In this document: piece by piece, positions 59,640 to 64,000 of the stretch
How positions within the stretch are numbered: position 1 is the first letter of the stretch
How the letters are laid out: each line of letters opens with the position of its first letter
NCBI GenBank assembly: GCA_039720395.1
Contig: CM077826.1
Coordinates: 34,432,687 to 34,496,686, forward strand
From: Liquidambar formosana
Lineage: Eukaryota; Streptophyta; Magnoliopsida; Saxifragales; Altingiaceae
Direction of reading: 5' to 3'
Length of the DNA stretch: 64,000 nucleotides
Translations under genes and position numbers: made by a program
Notes under the pieces: model-generated
Told to the model about the DNA's origin: nothing
What the model saw: only the letters and a program-made list of their open reading frames with translations
The model's database searches: none

Positions 59640-62600
59640 TAAGTATCAATGGTTTTAAAATTGCTAAGGATAAGATGGTTGGTATAGTAAGGTTGGTAAG
59701 AATTATTCTCCTTGCATTAAAAATGTTTTATTAGTTGATGACTTAACACATGATCTTTTTACCATTAGTCAATTATGTGATAAAAAATATAAAGTTACTT
59801 TTAAATCTAACAAGTGCATAATTGAAGATGTTGATTTAGACTTATAAAGTTCAAAGAAATCACATTATAAAATGTACAACGCTTTGCCACTTTAAATGAA
59901 AATCAATAGTTGTGGCATATATGACTTGGATATGTAAGTATGAATTTAGTTTCAAAATTATTAAGCATGAAATTGTGAGAGGTTTACCTAAAACAAAGTT
60001 TTTAAATGATAAAATTTGTAGTACATGCCAATTTGGAAAACAAATCAAGTCTTCCTTTAAACTAAAAGTTTATATTTTCACAACTAGACATTTACAATTT
60101 TTACACATGGATTAATTTTGATCTAATGCTATTGCAAATCTTGGGGGAAAGCATTATATATTTGTAATTGTTGATGACTAAATATATAGGAGTATTTTTT
60201 TCTTGTACACAAAGATAAGATTAGCTTATATTACATTTGCTACATATTGTAAAAGAATTCAAAATGAAAAGGGATACACAATTACCAATGTTATGAGTGA
60301 CAAGGGAGAGAATTTTAAAATAAAGATGTTGAAAAGTTTTGTAATAAAAATGGTTTTGCACACAATTTCTCCACTCTTAGGACCCCTCAACAAAATGGTG
60401 TTGTTAAAAGAAAGAATAAAACACTTAAGTAAATGTCTAGGACTATATTAAATGAACATTTTTTTTTTTTTTGGGGAATATTTTTGGGCTGATACCATTA
60501 ACATGACATGCTATGTTATGAATATAGTGTTCTTGAGATCCAAGATTGGTAAGATTTCTTATAAATTTTGAAATAATAAAATATCTAACATCAGTTATTT
60601 CAAAGTCTTTTGTTACAAATGTATTACTTTGAATGATAGAGAAAGACTTCCAAAATTTGATTCAAAATCTGATGAATAAATTTTTCTTTGTTACTTAATC
60701 TATGAAAAGTAAGGCCCATTGTGAGGACCTAAGGCTTGATTTATGAGAATTTTGGATGAGGATGTGCTAAAGTAGGTTTTCGTGAGCCTAACACTTCTTT
60801 TTGTGTATGTTGAGCAATATAGTTGACTACAGTGACTTATAGTCGACTATATTGCTAGGCAGAATTTTTTTTGTGCATACTGAGTAATTTAGTTGACTGA
60901 AATGACTTATAGTCGGCTATATTATCAGGCAGAATCTCTTATTGTGCATGTTAAATAATTTAGCTGACTATAATGATTTACAGTCGGCTATATTGTTAGG
61001 CAGAATGTTATAATACGTTATTTGGGGAGTTTTAGTCGACTATAACTCATTATAGCCGACTATAACGCACGGATTTCAGTTTTTGGGCTAGATTTTAATG
61101 GGGTAAAAAGACCATCATACCCCTCACTTATACCCCATTTATAAACCCATCTTCTAGAGGGTTCTTCCCATCTTTCCCAGCCGAGAAAGAAAGAGAGAGA
61201 GGAGGAGAAGGAGAAAAAGGGAGAGGCTCGACGGTGGCTCGCCGGAGCGCGGTAGCCTCGATCCGACGCCGGCAAGCTCGGATCTAGCGTATTTTGGCCT
61301 CATCTACACACGTATGGTTGTGGATTTGGATTTCTTCACTCTATTTTTGAGGTAGGGCCATTTTCTCACCTTAAACCATTGATGCATGGGGGTTTTGGGT
61401 TTAAATCATATAAAAATACATGTATTTGACATGCTTTGCATAAACATCATGCATGTGGTCATATTTTATGGGTCTTGATAAATTTTGGAAAATCTAGGGT
61501 TTTGTATTATACCTTATATGGTCATATGCATGTTACATTTCAAACCCTCACATGATTTGGGGTACAATGGGTTGGTTTACATACCCCTTTTTGTTATATT
61601 CTTGTTATTTATGAAACTCTTATATGTTTAAGGGTTTAAATGGGATGGTTTTTAAAACCTATTGGACTATTTTGTGTGGTTGGAATATTGGAGGTCATTT
61701 TTATATAAATGATTTGAAACCATTATATTGAAAATGGTTGGGAAATGATTCATAATTTATGGAGTTATTTTATATGGTTTTCAAAGTACAAACCTATTAT
61801 GTGGTTTTTTGGAAAATTTATATATAATTTTCCAGTTTATGTGGGAATTATGAAATTGGTAAATGAAAAGAAAAATGGTAATGATACGGATATAGTGATG
61901 AGGGCTATTGGAGACAGGATTACTGCGGTCCCAAAGGAACGGGACGTCTTGCCGTGTCTTCCTATCCTTTAGTCCTGGGCTATGTGCCGAATATGAGGCT
62001 ACTTTCTGGTCCAAGTAGGATCATAGTGTTTCCTCATGATGGGGTTACTTTCTGGACCAAGTAGGATCCATAGTGTTTCCCCTTATATTCCGCGCGCGAG
62101 GGCCCCGCATGACCTGGGGAGGATTTATCAGTTGAAAGACTGATGTTATGGATTGCCAGATATGGCGGATATTGGTTATTGGTTTATAAGGCCGTGATAT
62201 GATATCAGAAAATGATGGTTAATTCATTTGTAAAATGATGATTTTGATAACAAATAACTTGAGTTTTTCTTACCTCTTAAAAAGAAAAAGGGGTGTTGGT
62301 ATTTAATGATTTAACTTCCGCAGATCATTTCATTATACCTATATCGGTTTTATTTATTGAAAAATTTTATACTGCAACTAATCATTGGTTTTGCAGGGCT
62401 CTTGAAAAGTATATAAATTATGGTTTTTCAAACCTTGGGTTATTTTGGGAAAATGTTTTCCTACTGAGCGTGTAGCTCATACCCCCACAGTTTTTCTTGC
62501 AGGTCATATTTTCAAAATAAAGCTTGACCTGGGGTTGGGAAGCACATCAACATGCGTGCATTCATATAGAAGATCATTGTATTTTTATTTCGGCTTTGAG

Positions 62601-64000
62601 CCTAGGCATGTATTAATTTTAATTCATGGCCTGTAATAAAAAGATAAGTAGCGGATGCATATGTGGAGGAGACCCATGTGATTACGATACAGCTTGTAGT
62701 TTTATTTATATTTGGAATAGTGTGTGGATGGTTAAAATGATTATAAATGAGTTTTCTACAGGTTTTATGATTAGTCGATAACTTGGTATGTCCTATTTAC
62801 AAACGGGACCATGCCGGATTTTCTAAAAATGTTTTCAAAAGAATTATTTTTATTAAACATCCACCAAAATTGGCTTTAAAATTGATTTTCTTACTATATA
62901 ACTAACGGTCCCCATTTCGGGTCGTTACACCCATAGAGTTTTCAATAAAAACCCTTGACTTTGCAAGAATCTATACATATTGTATTAATGAAACTAACCC
63001 CTTAGCCATAAGGAAAAATATGGATGATGATGATTATGTTACTGAATAAAGTGAAAGAATTAAGACTAAATGATAAGTAAGAACCCAATGACAAAGGCAA
63101 AGAAAATGAAGCAGATGAAATCATTGAGATAAAAGAGCTGAAAAAAAAAGTAGGAGAAGCTCCAATCTATTATGAAGGAATAAAGACTTAGAAATTCGTG
63201 AAGAATCATCTTAAGGATTAAATCTTGGGTGAACCCTCACGTAGGGTAATAAATCGATCCTCCTTAACTCCAATCCATCTAGATGTAACCAACATTTGGA
63301 AATTCGTGAGGAATTATCCTAAAGAATAAATCTTGAGAGAAACCTCACGCAGGTAAGAACTCAAACCTCTTTTGGGAATATTAGTGATCATCTTGCTCTT
63401 ATATCTCAAATTGAACCAAAGACCATAAATAACGCCAAGATTGATGAATCTTGGATACTGGGTATGTAAAAAGAACTTGATCAATTTGAAAGAAATAAGG
63501 TTTGAACTTTAATTCCTAAACCAAGAGACCATGATGTAATAGACACTAAGTGGGTTTATAGAAACATAAAAGATAAATCGAGTACCACTGTTAGAAAAAA
63601 AACACGACTTTTCAATCAACAAGAAGGCCTAGATTATGATAAGACTTATGCACTGATTTCTAGACTTGAAACTATTAAAATGTTATTTGCGTTTGTATGC
63701 CACAAAGATTTTAAACTATTTCAAATGGATGTTAGGAGTGTTTTTCTAAATTGTTTCATTGAAGATGAAGTTTATGTTCAATAACCTCCCAGTTTTAAAA
63801 GTCATAAATTTTCAAACCATGTATTCAAACTATCATAAGCTTTATATAATTTAAAACAAGCACTAGAAGCTTGGTATAAAAGACTTAATAGATTTTTGCT
63901 CATAAATGGTTTCAAAACTTAACACCACTCTTTTCATTCAAACCATTGATAAGGACATGCATATTAGTCAAATATATGTTGATGATATTATATTCGATTC
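59640..64000 (+). mobile_element. Decayed Ty1/copia retrotransposon, partial, split by a solo LTR
   Basis: In order on the plus strand: gag-pre-integrase (about 59690-60060, with VLLVDDLTHDLFTISQLCDK and ICSTCQFGKQ), integrase core (60145-60560, with VIVDD, MSDKGENF and a shifted NGVVERK-like stretch), the integrase/RT linker split by the insertion at 60720-62929, then reverse transcriptase (63500-64000, WVYRNIKDKS, FQMDVRSVFLN, and IYVDDIIF at the edge with the catalytic YVDD). Several stops, frameshifts and a deletion after 63920 make it inactive. RNase H and the 3' LTR would lie beyond 64000. Confidence 0.9.
60720..62929 (+). mobile_element. Solo LTR, 2210 bp, TSD CCCAT (family A, copy 2)
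   Basis: Starts TGTGAGGACC, ends GGGTCGTTACA, and is flanked by CCCAT at 60715-60719 and 62930-62934. Removing it joins copia linker coding text (KSKAHRVFNK-like) across the site. A TATA box (CATTTATAAACCC, about 61136) is followed by a CAGCCGAGAAAG leader and a GC-rich patch at 61220-61275. About three to four ATAGTCGACTATA repeats lie upstream (60810-61070). Inverted homologue of 16899-18763. Confidence 0.9.

Overview
The window is nuclear DNA from a flowering plant, most likely a woody eudicot. It is AT-rich and has short exons with GT/AG introns. It also holds nested plant transposons: tRNA-derived SINEs, L1-type LINEs, Ty1/copia and solo LTRs, and MULE, Stowaway, Tourist and foldback MITEs. 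The species cannot be named from sequence alone. Coordinates, exon joins and target-site duplications (TSDs) were read by eye, without alignment software.

Two protein-coding genes are supported, both on the minus strand. The main one runs from 50487 down to 27866, with a 5' leader reaching about 52.5 kb. It encodes an ataxin-2-like CTC-interacting-domain protein (CID3/CID4 type). It can be read as 14 in-phase coding exons giving 634 residues: an ataxin-2 Sm-like domain, an LsmAD domain, a Ser-rich linker, a PAM2 poly(A)-binding-protein motif and a conserved plant C-terminus. Its large introns hold at least ten recognisable insertions. The second gene (5890 down to 3644) is the 5' part of an NF-YA transcription-factor subunit. 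Its DNA-binding core would lie left of position 1.

Layout. 1-3.6 kb: minisatellite, foldback MITE, LINE remnant and SINE inside the NF-YA gene. 3.6-5.9 kb: NF-YA coding exons. 6-27 kb: intergenic repeat field with a copia-type solo LTR, a Pack-MULE-like element, a SINE, a three-level nest (Stowaway MITE, LTR-like element, solo LTR), two adjacent TTA-flanked MITEs, a MULE and two more foldback MITEs. 27.8-52.6 kb: the CID gene and its intronic insertions. 52.7-56.5 kb: no gene recognised. 56.5-64 kb: a solo LTR, then a decayed Ty1/copia element running off the right edge and split exactly by a second solo LTR of the same family as the one at 16.9 kb.

The two genes act in separate pathways (mRNA binding or translation, and CCAAT-box transcription) and nothing suggests joint function. 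The striking feature is how many insertions can be delimited to the base by TSDs. Five solo LTRs are complete, with 5-bp duplications, and no full-length LTR element is present. I found no new enzymatic or defence system.
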